In this document: positions 21,901 to 30,247 of the stretch, one piece after another
Layout of the letters: every line of letters starts with the position of its first letter
How positions within the stretch are numbered: the stretch's first letter is position 1
Notes under the pieces: generated by a model
What the model was told of the DNA's origin: nothing
The model's input: only the letters and a program-made list of their open reading frames with translations
Databases searched by the model: none
Source of the DNA: Oscarella lobularis
Taxonomy: Eukaryota; Porifera; Homoscleromorpha; Homosclerophorida; Oscarellidae
Direction of reading: 5' to 3'
Length of the DNA stretch: 64,000 nt
Assembly: GCF_947507565.1 (NCBI RefSeq)
Contig: NC_089189.1
Span: 1,426,001-1,490,000, forward strand
Position numbers and translations under genes: made by a program

Positions 21901-22856
21901 GGTGGAACACGCCCAGGATTCATGTTGTTGTCGGATGTAAGAAGGCCTACACAACCGTTTCCTTGGTCAGTTGTGCACTGCTTGCACATTTGTGTGCTGT
22001 ACCTTATGTCTAAAGTGGGCCACGACTCCTCGCACGAAACACACGTATGGAAGGTTAGACCTTCCATGCGTTTGTGAAATGTGTCTAGGCGAGGATAATG
22101 TGCAGATGCAAATTCATCTTGCGTCGCCCACTCTTTCCAAAAAGGGACCCTTTCCTCGCCCATTTCACCTGATTTTTCACGAAGAGCAGCTTCCTGTCTC
22201 TTTCGTCGCTTTCTTTGCGCTTCCATATCGTTTCGAAACTGCTTTTCATTCGCCGTCTCTTCTCGTCTTTTAGCTGAGTTGCGCTTGGCATTAGCTAAAA
22301 GGCGTTTTTGGCGTTCTTCTGGCGTTTCATTATGTCTTCGGACAGAATTTCGAGCAGCATTACGCGAGAGACGCTCTCGGCGGTCTTCTGGAGTTTCTGC
22401 GCTTCTTTCTGCCTGGTGGCTTTCAACGTCCTTCGTTCTGCGAGCCAACTTCTCCTCGGCATTTTCGGAGGACCTTTTTCGGCGCATTCTAAAGAGAGAA
22501 TCGAGTTTTTCTTTCTCTTTTTGTGCGTCAGACTGATTGAGACGAAATCGCCTTTGTCTCGAAAAGAGGTATTCCCCTGACGAGCCTTCGTCTTTGCGCC
22601 ACTTTTCATTCGTAAGCGGCAGCAAAGCCGGCCGCTTTGAAGCGACGCACTCATCATTTGACGAGTAAGCTGAAAAAATCGGCGCGTGCTCACTCAACGT
22701 GGGCGCGACGACCGATATCATTCCGTGAGGTGATTCTACCGCAACTGCATCATAAACGCGGAGCGGGATCAAGCCCACGCGATCGTTCGCAGTTCGCGAA
22801 GCGATCGTTTTGCTGGTATCTTCACCGGAGAGAGGAGAAAAGCCGTTGTCATTCAT
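18975..22856 (-). CDS. Helitron Rep protein half (N-terminal region and HUH rolling-circle nuclease)
   Basis: A 1293-codon ORF. Residues ~130-225 contain three to four copies of a basic ~30-aa repeat (ETPEDRRERLSRNAARNS, ETPEERQKRLLANAKRNS). A zinc-finger-like region follows (CVSCEE...CKQC), then the conserved Helitron N-terminal signatures (SVVEEMLIAQIAPMMHIFRL, GYRGHVLNLPQNV). The HUH metal site is AHMHGVGW at about residue 760. The catalytic-tyrosine helix KYIAKYATK, with two tyrosines, is at about residue 958, as in other Helitron Rep domains. It nicks and joins single-stranded transposon ends. The frame ends at 18975, but homology passes into the downstream helicase frame at an A4 run (19028-19031), so this was one ~2060-aa polyprotein. 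Confidence 0.85.
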   Translation of the reverse strand: MNDNGFSPLSGEDTSKTIASRTANDRVGLIPLRVYDAVAVESPHGMISVVAPTLSEHAPIFSAYSSNDECVASKRPALLPLTNEKWRKDEGSSGEYLFSRQRRFRLNQSDAQKEKEKLDSLFRMRRKRSSENAEEKLARRTKDVESHQAERSAETPEDRRERLSRNAARNSVRRHNETPEERQKRLLANAKRNSAKRREETANEKQFRNDMEAQRKRRKRQEAALREKSGEMGEERVPFWKEWATQDEFASAHYPRLDTFHKRMEGLTFHTCVSCEESWPTLDIRYSTQMCKQCTTDQGNGCVGLLTSDNNMNPGRVPPPLKDLSVVEEMLIAQIAPMMHIFRLPAGRQFGYRGHVLNLPQNVQSVLTRLPRTKSNLGMVVVRQTRTSGKVNDFRVRRQRVLEALVNLKRNNKYYENIEIDSEALEALPEDGELEDLHVIRADNDDASFEDISPVGANADEAKDTNEDEDDAVHFSHSVLPSAALNLTERQKLDKFIDSLGNKSADEQVEEKGDSSKENGDQQDHMSWPTYGSNPISEFTTEGYFTQAFPALFPTGAGDFRSPRLRSVTLGEYLKHIMRYKDGRFARHPRFRYFALNTMMRWRALETARVFVKQNPSDAALTVEELREMTKTSEKIPHFANKVVHFGKSLHGTKQYWNMQKKNLFAMMEKLGSPSCFFTLSAADLHWPEFFNLAAHYSPDKTAEELHAEYRDRNETLNSNPMLADWLFTKRATDYLHNIMANVYCFTDYWARIEYQHRGSAHMHGVGWIRDAPDCEEITRRIKDYPEFQLGKDDEPNEERMKEILREEGQEIVDFADWLVSTMNPSFDEEGKGEMPQTKKGNHPCHEKWADISDHDADYKRLIATVERHTECKQTTCLKTNLIGESVCRFGFPKTLRKETTLEISPFGKPEQHTEAEIEHKRNDPRVNSHNRFQLEGWRANVDMQVIVSPYAVGKYIAKYATKSEPQSATLKETFKMITETMSTADPARKVVSKLLMKTVGERDYSAQETCHLIMGEKLVTSTREFKTLFLENKREVDPAAKPGRTATLPTVIEEYMRRPVEIEDVCLLDYVSDYYINAKGKTVRRHKSVVVRVAPRILCNKSNKEQYEKYCYYQLMKFKPFRKLDHLTIEEEEAENEITDTDGETIPLPSTKAFKKFIRTASKKLVNRIELMEDIESIVNIQMPFEETEEDPNKAQKDEEKDLGQKKIRDQDDWMKLCRPPNSADDFDEDDTRDSEFNQGDLAHYNWSEKLAQFPPLSEAPKFVTEAHKKSTSSKRISLRLPIQAFFKAIRN

Positions 22857-22983
22857 TGCGAGATGCTGTGTGACGTCACAATGCGGTGCTGACAGTGATT
22901 ACAGTACAGTTGCAAAGCAAGTCTAAACAGCTACAGTGAGGCGGCGATCGAGTGAGCTGGTGTTCATTCGATCCCACTCTTTG

Positions 22984-23150
22984 CTCGCTCTTTTCAAAGA
23001 GCGATCGTGATCGAGGATCGCGATCGCTCCTTGAGGATCGCTCTTCGAGCGATCTCTGCGATCGCTCTTCGATCGCTCTTCGATCGCTCTTCGAGCGATC
23101 TTCACCATCGCTCTTCGAGCGATCTCCGCGATCGCTCTTTGAGCGATCGG
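22984..23150. repeat. GATCGCTC palindromic array
   Basis: Dense repeats of GATCGCTC / GAGCGATC with spacers TTCGA, TTCGAGC, CCGC and similar, so nearly every stretch can pair with its neighbour. It reads through as RS-rich peptides in several frames, which is a by-product of the repeat. It lies just upstream (in element sense) of the Helitron start codon. Confidence 0.75.
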
Positions 23151-23222
23151 TCCATTGATGTTCTGTGTGCTTTCCGTGTCGCGTCACAGGTATGTATCTA
23201 TTTATATGTACACGTTAATGAT

Positions 23223-23722
23223 TGTGACGTCAGAGTGTAACAATGAAAGCCGTCGTTTCGCCTTTTCAGCGCATTTATAAAGCGGAAAATATCACCAAAC
23301 AATTTGTAACATGGTTTTCTAAGCATTTTTCCGTTCATCAAAGAAAAAACGCTTTATTCGCGCCGTAAATCGCCTTTTTCGGGTCACCGTTTTGGGATCC
23401 ATTTCGCGCATGCGCTTTACAAAGTAAGGGTTTTTCTTATGTGACGTCACAATACAGCGTCTCGAACAGACATACATACAGACACTTCCGGCCTTGAGAT
23501 CACGTTTGAGAGAGCCTCCCTCGCCGTTATACGGGCTCGCAAACTGCGTTTGCCACCCCGTACAACTGCGGTGGTCGGCTCATGATTGCTTTCTCATAAT
23601 AAAGACAGACAGACAGACAGGCACTTCCGGCACTAAGATCACGTTTGAGACAGCCTCCCTCCGCCGTTATACGGGCTCGCAAACTGCGTTTGCCACCCCG
23701 TACAACTGCGGTGGTCGGCTCA
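23223..23722 (-). repeat. Repeat unit right of the Helitron, with two family-H copies
   Basis: 23223-23582 is the third copy of the TGTGACGTCA-to-H unit seen at 14461-14828 and 15221-15580. A second, solitary H copy follows at 23622-23722 behind a (GACA)n run. Both H copies carry the full inner hairpin GCAAAC-TGC-GTTTGC. Confidence 0.8.
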
Positions 23723-23811
23723 TTAATTAAACTTCGGGCGTGGTTTGCGCTCTACTGTATTAGCTTGTTGCGCATTATTTGTAACAAAGGATCACTTGGG
23801 CAAGGTAGTTC

Positions 23812-23912
23812 GTCAGATGTGATGGTGATAAATGCGACGATTACGACGATCACGACGGTGATTACGGCGACGACAACGACGACGATGAGAACGGCGATGA
23901 CGCGGATAATGC
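23812..23912 (+). other. Asp-rich open segment with a strong splice donor
   Basis: Reads as RCDGDKCDDYDDHDGDYGDD and further D/N/E residues, then GCG|GTAAGTC, a consensus donor at 23913. It may be an exon of the downstream Ulp1/PHD gene or merely a GAY-type trinucleotide repeat. No linking exon was found between 23913 and 25131. Confidence 0.25.
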
Positions 23913-23933
23913 GGTAAGTCAACTTTTGTCCGT

Positions 23934-24753
23934 TCTACAGTGCACGCCACCATGAATTTCCACTTAGCAACTAGCGCACGTTTTTCCTCGCGAAATGAAG
24001 GTCTCGCCATCGGCGGCACTTTTCGCGCTACTATGAGTTTAGGAGATTGTTTCTCCTAACAGCGTTTGTTCATTCGGGTCTACTGAAGCCGCCGGTTTAG
24101 AGAAAAAATTACTTTCGCGATGCCACGCCCAAACCCGCGTTTTGCTGACTATTCGCGTGTCCGATAAAAATCGCTTCAGACTGCTGATGTACTAGAGAAA
24201 ATTTCAAAACTTTTCATTGAATGAAATGTTTCCGAAATTTTCTTGTTTTCTCAAAAACGGCCGTTTCTAAGTTACGTACCTACCCTCCTTTACGTGCGTT
24301 TTTCTCGGTAACGGCTCTATGAATTTTTCTTTTCAAAATTTTAGGGTGTCACTCAAAGGCAATTTTAAAATCTCATTGATAGACATTGACGAAGAAATGC
24401 TTTTTTGCGAAAGTATTTCGTCTAGAATTTGGCTTTGATTAGAGCGATACTAACCTAACGCGCGCACGGTTAGCACCATAGAAATATTTTCTTTTACCAC
24501 GATAGTATGACTGTGACGTAACAATCACTTGACCCATTTTACCAAAATTGCGCGAAGATCACGTGAGCGAACACTGGTCCGTGATTGGCTGATAGCACAA
24601 ATTCTTCGTTTAGGCAGAAGAGTTTCACAATCACATTTATATTACTTCCTAAACTATTTAATGGCGTTTTAGTTACGTTTGCAGGGCCTTTTTGTAAAGG
24701 GGTAGGGGACTTTGAAAAATTGGAAATTTATGGTGGCGTGCACTGTACTGTAC
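23934..24753. repeat. Possible ~0.8-kb element bounded by imperfect inverted repeats
   Basis: TGCACGCCACCATGAATTTC at about 23941 is matched in inverse at about 24723-24746 (GGAAATTTATGGTGGCGTGC). The internal sequence has no coding potential. No target duplication could be fixed. Confidence 0.4.
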
Positions 24754-25131
24754 ATGACGTCTTACACTGTGCAGAAGAAAGTAGACAACCGGAAGCTTGA
24801 TGAAGAGTTGCTCACGCCAACAACGACGAAATGGCCTCACAGTCATCTTCGAAGACTGATGGCAAGAGCATTTTTCAGGTCGAGGTTCATGACTCAAAAG
24901 ACATGTTATTGAACAGTTTTCTTCAATTGGTGAGAAAATGTATTTGGAAATACTTAGGTAAATGTGGTCCTCTTAGGCAGAGAAAAATCGGAAACCACCT
25001 GTTGAACCGGATTGGTCGGATTTCCTCTCTATTCCCACTATCTCTTTGTCCCGTGGCGATCGTTCGGAGCACGTGGTAAATGAACACTAAAAGCTAGTGT
25101 ACAATAAAAAATATGTCTTTATTCATGTTAG

Positions 25132-26435
25132 GTTGATTTTCAAGATGAGGAAGTGTTGAAATACGGAGACAGAGATGGCGGTCCTTTCAGCAGCACTTGT
25201 TTGGACGCAGCAGGATACTTGGTCACGTCTGAACCTGAAGTGTCACATATCAAAGTCAATCGGATGTTAGAAGAAGACCGTGAACGACATGCGGCACGGC
25301 TTTCTCCGGTCAAGGAAAAGCCAACGACATCCCGGCAGCGACAGAAGACGAAAATGACCATGTGCATGAATGCGGCTTTGACCCATTCGAATCATCTCGA
25401 ATCCCATTTTCTGTAAGATTTTTCTTAATTGGTATTTTATTTTTAATTTTTGACCTCGAAATATCATTCCTTTTCCCCTGAAGTGTTGTTTATAACCAAA
25501 TTTCTTTATTTGGTTATTGAACTATGATAATATTTTTATTCATATTAACTTTAGGCTTAATATAAATCAGTGTGCAAGAAGAAACTCTTGTCCGTGTCGC
25601 ATTGCCAACGTCCTATGCAACGAATTGTGTCACCCCACTCGTGACTGCGTCAATGCCAAGGAAAACAGTTACGAAACAAAAATTGAAATCACTGAAGAAA
25701 ACACGTTAAGCCAGAAAAAAGGTGCTTTTTCCCTGTGACAAAGAGGAAGTTCTAAAGGGCAAGTGGCTAAACGACAGGATAATCCACAGTGCGACGTTGC
25801 TAGCAAAGCAGTTTCCGTTTATCCAGGGCTTGCAAGATCCGTTGAAGAAAGACCTTGGCGGCTTTGATATGATGAGCCAGCAGTTTGTTCAGGTCATGCA
25901 CGTGATGGGAAATCACTGGATCACGGTCTCAAATTTGGCGTCTACAATGGCAAACGAAGTGTGCGTTTACGATAGCCTTTACAGCAGCCCTTCAACGGAG
26001 TGCCGCGACACCACGTCGCGTCTATGCTTCCCCTCAAAAATTTTGATTACGTGACGATGAAAATGATGCCCGTGATAAGGGGCAGCGACGACTGCGGTCT
26101 TTTTTGCAATTGCCTTTGCAACGGATTTGTGCAATGGCAACGACCCAGCAGAAATAGACTATGAACAGAGTGACATGAGAAAACACCTCGTGCAGTGCCT
26201 GGAAAATGGCACCATTCTTCCATTTTCAAGGAAAGAAAATTCAAATCGTAGGAAGGCTGGCCGGATAAGTGAAGTAAATGTCAGCTTGCATTGCGTTTGC
26301 CACCTGCCAAATGATGGTCGCCTCATGGTTTGCTGTGATAACTGTTTACGCTGGTTTCACGCAAGATGCGTAAGGATGAATGCTGCAACGGCCAAAAGGA
26401 AGAAAAGTTGGCGCTGCGAGGAGTGCCATACGTGA
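25132..26435 (+). pseudogene. CXC - Ulp1-like protease - PHD finger gene with three homopolymer frame breaks
   Basis: Exon 25132-25408 encodes a charged region. After a GT-AG intron, the exon from about 25556 encodes a cysteine cluster (CARRNSCPCRIANVLCNELC) resembling the CXC motif. A C48/Ulp1-type peptidase follows: WLNDRIIH, catalytic His in GNHWITVSN, Asp in VYDSLYS, Cys in GSDDCGLF. A PHD finger follows (CVCHLPNDG, CCDNCLRWFHARC, WRCEEC), then the stop at 26435. The frame must shift three times, each at a homopolymer: A6 near 25717, C4 near 26030 and T6 near 26099. Either the gene is recently dead or these are sequencing errors. CXC+Ulp1+PHD combinations are known in accessory proteins of large eukaryotic DNA transposons, so an element origin is possible; no transposase was seen nearby. 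Confidence 0.7.
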
Positions 26436-27361
26436 CATGGGTTTTTTTGGCGGGTTTTTCCCTAGCTCACGTTCTCCCTTGTGTTGATTCCCGCTGGTAC
26501 GCTACTGTTCATGTTGTAATTTGTGCACAAATGGTTATTTTGCCTACTGATGAAAAATGTCTAAAGCGCGCTAAGCACACGCTATTCCTCCTCGAAAAGG
26601 TAGAAGACATCATAGTTCGCAAACTGAACAGAAACCGCATGTAGGCAAGGTAATCCGTAAGAGAATTCACGGAAAGCTACTATTAGTGTACAAGTACGAT
26701 CGATCTTTTAAACACCCGCAGAACACGCACATGTGCACTTCAATAACGGTCGATCTCAATAGGCGTAGAGACCGAGCCAATAACTAGAAAAATCTAGCCC
26801 GGACGTTTTTTTCCAGACCCGGACACTTTTATCCAGTAAAAAGTGTCCGGCCGGACTTTTTACCCGGACACTTTTTTCCGTGACAGCACACTCAAATTGG
26901 ACATTTCAATCGAAGCAATATGTTTTCTGTGTGTTTCAGAAGGCTACTTTGAGCAAACAGCGAAGCGAGGCTCTCCAACAGGAACCGCGATAATTCGACC
27001 GTGCCAGTCAGTAAAGTTATTTCTCTTACGCACGCGTAGGCGTCGTATGTGGGATATCCGGAGCGCCGGCGACACGGCTTCGGATCGCGGAATTGCTAGA
27101 TGGCCAAACGAGATTATCGTCGTTCATCTTATCAGCAGCATCCAAGATTAGAATAGGTGTGCGTCGTCTTTGGTGCGGTGATTTCTCGCGAAGGAACCAG
27201 GATAAATGTCTTGTCAAAACCTTATAGAATGCGCACAAGTAAGTGTATTGTAAGTATCATGTTATATACAGTACAGTATAGTCTATACTCATCCGATATT
27301 TATTAGTCACACTCTTCGTTTTGATTGCAAGGATAAAGTCAGCTAATACTTTTGTCTCGTA
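26436..27361. other. Non-coding stretch with a hairpin
   Basis: No gene recognised. A hairpin at about 26817-26850 pairs CCGGACACTTTT with AAAAAGTGTCCGG around ATCCAGT, and the word CGGACACTTTT recurs at about 26863-26876. The rest is unassigned. Confidence 0.4.
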
Positions 27362-27779
27362 ATGTTCTTTGCTGCTCTACTCTTGCACTCTGACTCAGTA
27401 GGCCAAGTGGTTTCCGCATGGTAAGTCCCAAAGGAAGTGAGGGTTCGGCCGGGGGGACATAATCCCCGCGCGGGGACTTGCATGAATAAGTGTGTCAACT
27501 TAATCTCACGCATCCTTTTCTTTTTCTTTTCTGTAGCTCTGCGTTTGGTTGGTGGCTCTACGCGCTACGAAGGTCGCGTCGAAGTCTACTATCGATCTAC
27601 GTGCATGGGGAAGCGTCTGCGACGAAGGTCGCGTCGAAGTCTACTATCGATCTACATCGGAAAGCGTCTGCGACTATTACTGGGACATAACGACGCGAAC
27701 GTCGTTTACCGTCAACTTTTTCAAACGTCCGCTTATTACCTGTCTATGATTCCCCGCGCTTGTTTACAAGCTCTGTAAA
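27362..27779 (+). pseudogene. SRCR-domain secreted protein fragment, forward copy
   Basis: A signal-peptide exon (MFFAALLLHSDSVG) at 27362-27420 ends in a GTAAGT donor. After the acceptor at 27536 the SRCR start [18 protein letters not shown] is clear. The exon then contains a ~55-bp direct duplication (GAAGGTCGCGTCGAAGTCTA at about 27569 and 27622). The domain continues only by changing frames (GSVCD, YYWDIT, DANVVYRQL) and ends at 27779 without its second half. It is a decayed, truncated gene. Confidence 0.7.
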
Positions 27780-27785
27780 ACTTAC

Positions 27786-28248
27786 CTTCATCGTAGCAGA
27801 CGACGCCAGCGTATTCATGGTGACCGCAGTTATGATAGCCCCAGCCACGGTGCATGGAAGCAATTTCTCAAATAACTGATCAGAACAGCTCAAATCACCA
27901 AGCCAAATTGGTCCGGAACCCTCCCCAAAATGAGCTTGTGATTTGGCCTGGTAAGCTGTAGTTCAGAACAGTTGACGGCAGAAAACAGCTGCGTCATTCA
28001 AACCCCAGTTATAATCACAAACTGTTCCCCACGAAGTAAAGTAGACTTCAACGCGACCTTCGTAGGACGTCGATCCACCCACGAAACGTAGATCACCAGA
28101 AAAGAAAAAAGCAATGAAGAGAATAGAGTCACGCAATTATTTGCAAGTCGTCGGGATTTCCTCCGCTTACTTCCTTTTCGGAACACTTACCTGGGACTTG
28201 GGAGAGCACCTCGCCAATAGAATGGAATAGCACTGCAGCAAAGAGCAT
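27786..28248 (-). pseudogene. SRCR-domain secreted protein fragment, reverse copy
   Basis: On the minus strand, ATG at 28248 starts a signal peptide (MLFAAVLFHSIGEVLS) ending at a GTAAGT donor (28190). The SRCR exon (about 28088-27786) reads [35 protein letters not shown], then an in-frame TGA, then AYQAKSQAHFGEGSGPIWL, DLSC, and after a one-base shift HRGWGYHNCGHHEYAGVVC before a donor at 27785. The acceptor position reads CTGGTGATC, where the forward copy has CTGTAGCTC, so splicing is also damaged. A single SRCR domain normally spans ~100 aa with six cysteines and binds ligands outside the cell. Confidence 0.75.
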
Positions 28249-28562
28249 TATGAGTGACCTCTTATAAACCTTGTAAAGAAACGAAGAGTGAAAGTCGTTT
28301 AGTACACGTACGTATGTACGGGAATATACGGATCCGAGGACGCGTGCACGCGCGTGCGTTAGGCGCGAGTTGATGATGATGATGATCCACTGAACGCATA
28401 ACGTAAGCACACAAAAACTACCGGTACAGCAAAAACTCGACAGTTAATCGCTTAGAATAAGATTGCACAGACGAGGAAAAAACACGCAACAAGAAAGAAC
28501 GAAAGTGTACTCTACCCGACGGAAAAGTCCTCCGCATCCGCGGCGCGCACACGCTCACATAC

Positions 28563-28939
28563 CCAATGATTCCAAGTAGTTTGGCAACAACTTTATCGCA
28601 GTTGGCGTGTTGACCTCCTTCGGGGCAGTGCGCTATAACGATCGCCGTCTTCGAACTCTGAAGCGTAACGGAACCGTGCTGATTCTTTCTCGCTAGGACA
28701 ACTTTTTTGTCTTCCTCTCGAAGAAATTGATACTTAGTTCCTGCGAGATGAACGCCGCCCGCCATAAAAGAGGTGAAATCTTTCGATTTGAACGCCTTGG
28801 CGACGTCCGCCGCTTCGGCTGCCGAGATCTTGAATGCGAACGCGTGTCCGTCCGTCGTCCATTTCGCTCCGCCGTCGGGGCCAATGATGCAGGCCTTGTC
28901 GACGCTATTCGAAACCGTTGCGCCTGCTTGGGCTTGCAT
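28563..28939 (-). CDS. Profilin (main exon; last residues in an unresolved 3' exon)
   Basis: Encodes MQAQAGATVSNSVDKACIIG, GAKWTT, FAFKISAAEAADV, GVHLAGTKYQFLRE, VVLARKNQHGSVTLQSSKTA, IVIAHCP and NCDKVVAKLLGIIG. This is the profilin strand and helix order at the normal length (~126 aa before the last exon). Profilin binds G-actin and poly-proline and promotes filament growth. A consensus donor GTATGTGAG follows GIIG; an acceptor at about 28451 would add one residue and a TAA, which is plausible but weak. The usual N-terminal Ser-Trp appears as Ser-Met when read through the upstream acceptor, so translation may begin at this Met or in an upstream exon. Confidence 0.8.
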
Positions 28940-28975
28940 GGAGGCTATCGAGGTAAGAGTCCCACATGGTCTTGT

Positions 28976-29060
28976 GGCGATTGGAAACAAGAAGGAGGCG
29001 ATTGGAAACAAGAAGGAGGCGATTGGAAACAAGAAGGAGGCGATTGGAAACAAGAAGGAG
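28976..29060. repeat. Minisatellite, four copies of a 21-bp unit
   Basis: GGCGATTGGAAACAAGAAGG plus one base, four near-perfect copies, just upstream of the profilin exon acceptor on the minus strand. On that strand it forms a pyrimidine-rich CTCCTTCTTGTTTCCAATCG tract that could act as, or interfere with, the polypyrimidine tract. Confidence 0.85.
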
Positions 29061-29462
29061 ACGACAGCCACTTCCTCACTGACTCGTTAATAATAATGAT
29101 ATCTTCCCATCGAGTCGAAAGAAAACATCCCAAGATATGCATGCATATGCATCATGTGCGAGCGTACTGTACGATATGATTTCCAGATCGTTGCTGCTGC
29201 TTGGAAACTTGCCATCTTAAAAGCGGCCTAATCATAATCAAGTGCACGAAGACATACGGTGAAAGTCATATTGATTACTAGAGAAACGCCAAAAGTGTTT
29301 AAAAGTGAAATTGAAACTGGTCGAACTGCATGACGCCAAAAAAGCTAGTACGTAGCCGCATACTTCGCGCGAGTGAAGGAGTGACCTCTCAAAAAGCAGA
29401 TTCGCATGCGAAGACGTCCAAGCGCCCGGGAACGAGAAAACATCCGTGCTTGTTAATTGCAC

Positions 29463-29560
29463 GACTACGCTAGTGCATGGGTCCTTACCTTGCATTACTT
29501 AGGTTGTCGCTCCCTCCCCTCGGACATGAGCTGGCAGCCGCTATATATGTGCTAATTTTA
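29463..29560 (-). repeat. Diverged fragment of repeat R
   Basis: ACTACGCTAGTGCATGGGTC, CTTGCATTACTTAGG, CTCCCTCCCCTCGGACATGA and GGCAGCCGC in order resemble the R repeat at 41,360-41,500 (ACGGGTCC, CATTAGGG, CTCCCCTCCCTCAGACGTTA, GCAGCCGCC). It is shortened and diverged. Confidence 0.5.
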
Positions 29561-30247
29561 GACATGCAATAAGTTATTTAGGAGTTGAAAACGTTCCATG
29601 CAAGTCCATTCATCGTGCATGTTCTAGTTCCTACCAATTTTCCTCTACCTCGCTACCCAACTACGGGAGCAGTGCGGTGCATTATGGTATGTGACGGCTG
29701 CCCGTAGAACGAGCGAACGCCTGAGGAATAGCGCAGTTTCGACGTCGAGACGCACGTTTCTAATCCTCGCTAATTTTGAATAAAAACCATGTTCACTGTG
29801 TTGGCTGCCCGCTTGCCAGAGTCAAAGGAAATTTTAGTCCTAAGCGGTTAGCCGGAAATCACGTGCTTATTTATCAGAACCGATAGTATAAAGAGCCGCG
29901 TAGGTTTTTACACGAATCAAATTTTATCAGCCTGAAACGGATTGCAAACGATGCAAACGAAAAGCTAACACTTTGATACGGACAGTCTCGTGTCTAGCTA
30001 AAACCAGTGGCTGCTCATTCGGAAGAAGACGTGGTTCCCTCACGGAGGCCCCTTCGGAAATGTCACAAGAGAATCGATGAAAGGCGTTGGATGCAAGACG
30101 TAGATGCAAAAACAGGCTCTGCGTCGCAACACGGTTGCAAAAGAACCAAAAAAAACAGAAAAGACTAGACCTTGGAGAGGTGCGTACGCGTCTATAGATG
30201 TTCTCTTATTACTAATATGGCACGGGATTCGTGCCATAAATCGTTCG
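29561..30247. other. Unassigned non-coding stretch
   Basis: No open frame with family resemblance on either strand, no obvious repeat. It separates the profilin/R-fragment area from the satellite block. Confidence 0.4.

Larger units (their letters stand above)
16640..22870 (-). mobile_element. Helitron (OTU-bearing type), approximate limits
   Basis: Minus-strand coding from 22856 to 16714 gives the full Helitron order: Zn-finger/N-terminal region, Rep (HUH) nuclease, PIF1-family helicase, OTU protease. A strong hairpin (AGAAGGCATT, loop, AATGCCTTCT) lies at about 16671-16697, just past the stop, where Helitrons carry a 3' stem-loop. I could not fix a CTRR end or a TC start, so the limits are approximate. 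Only one frame break (about 19028) separates the two long ORFs, so the element is young. Confidence 0.8.

Noticed and set aside
22876-23187. RS-rich splicing-factor-like ORF on the minus strand
   Set aside because: It is the translation of the GATCGCTC array; the same array gives RS-like peptides in several frames on both strands.
27786-28090. TGA in the reverse SRCR exon as a selenocysteine codon
   Set aside because: The position is not a cysteine site in SRCR domains, a frameshift and a lost splice acceptor lie nearby, and no SECIS-like structure was seen.
28945-29142. Repetitive PPSCFQS peptide and related long frames near profilin
   Set aside because: These arise from the 21-bp minisatellite, which lies in the intron or 5' region of profilin.
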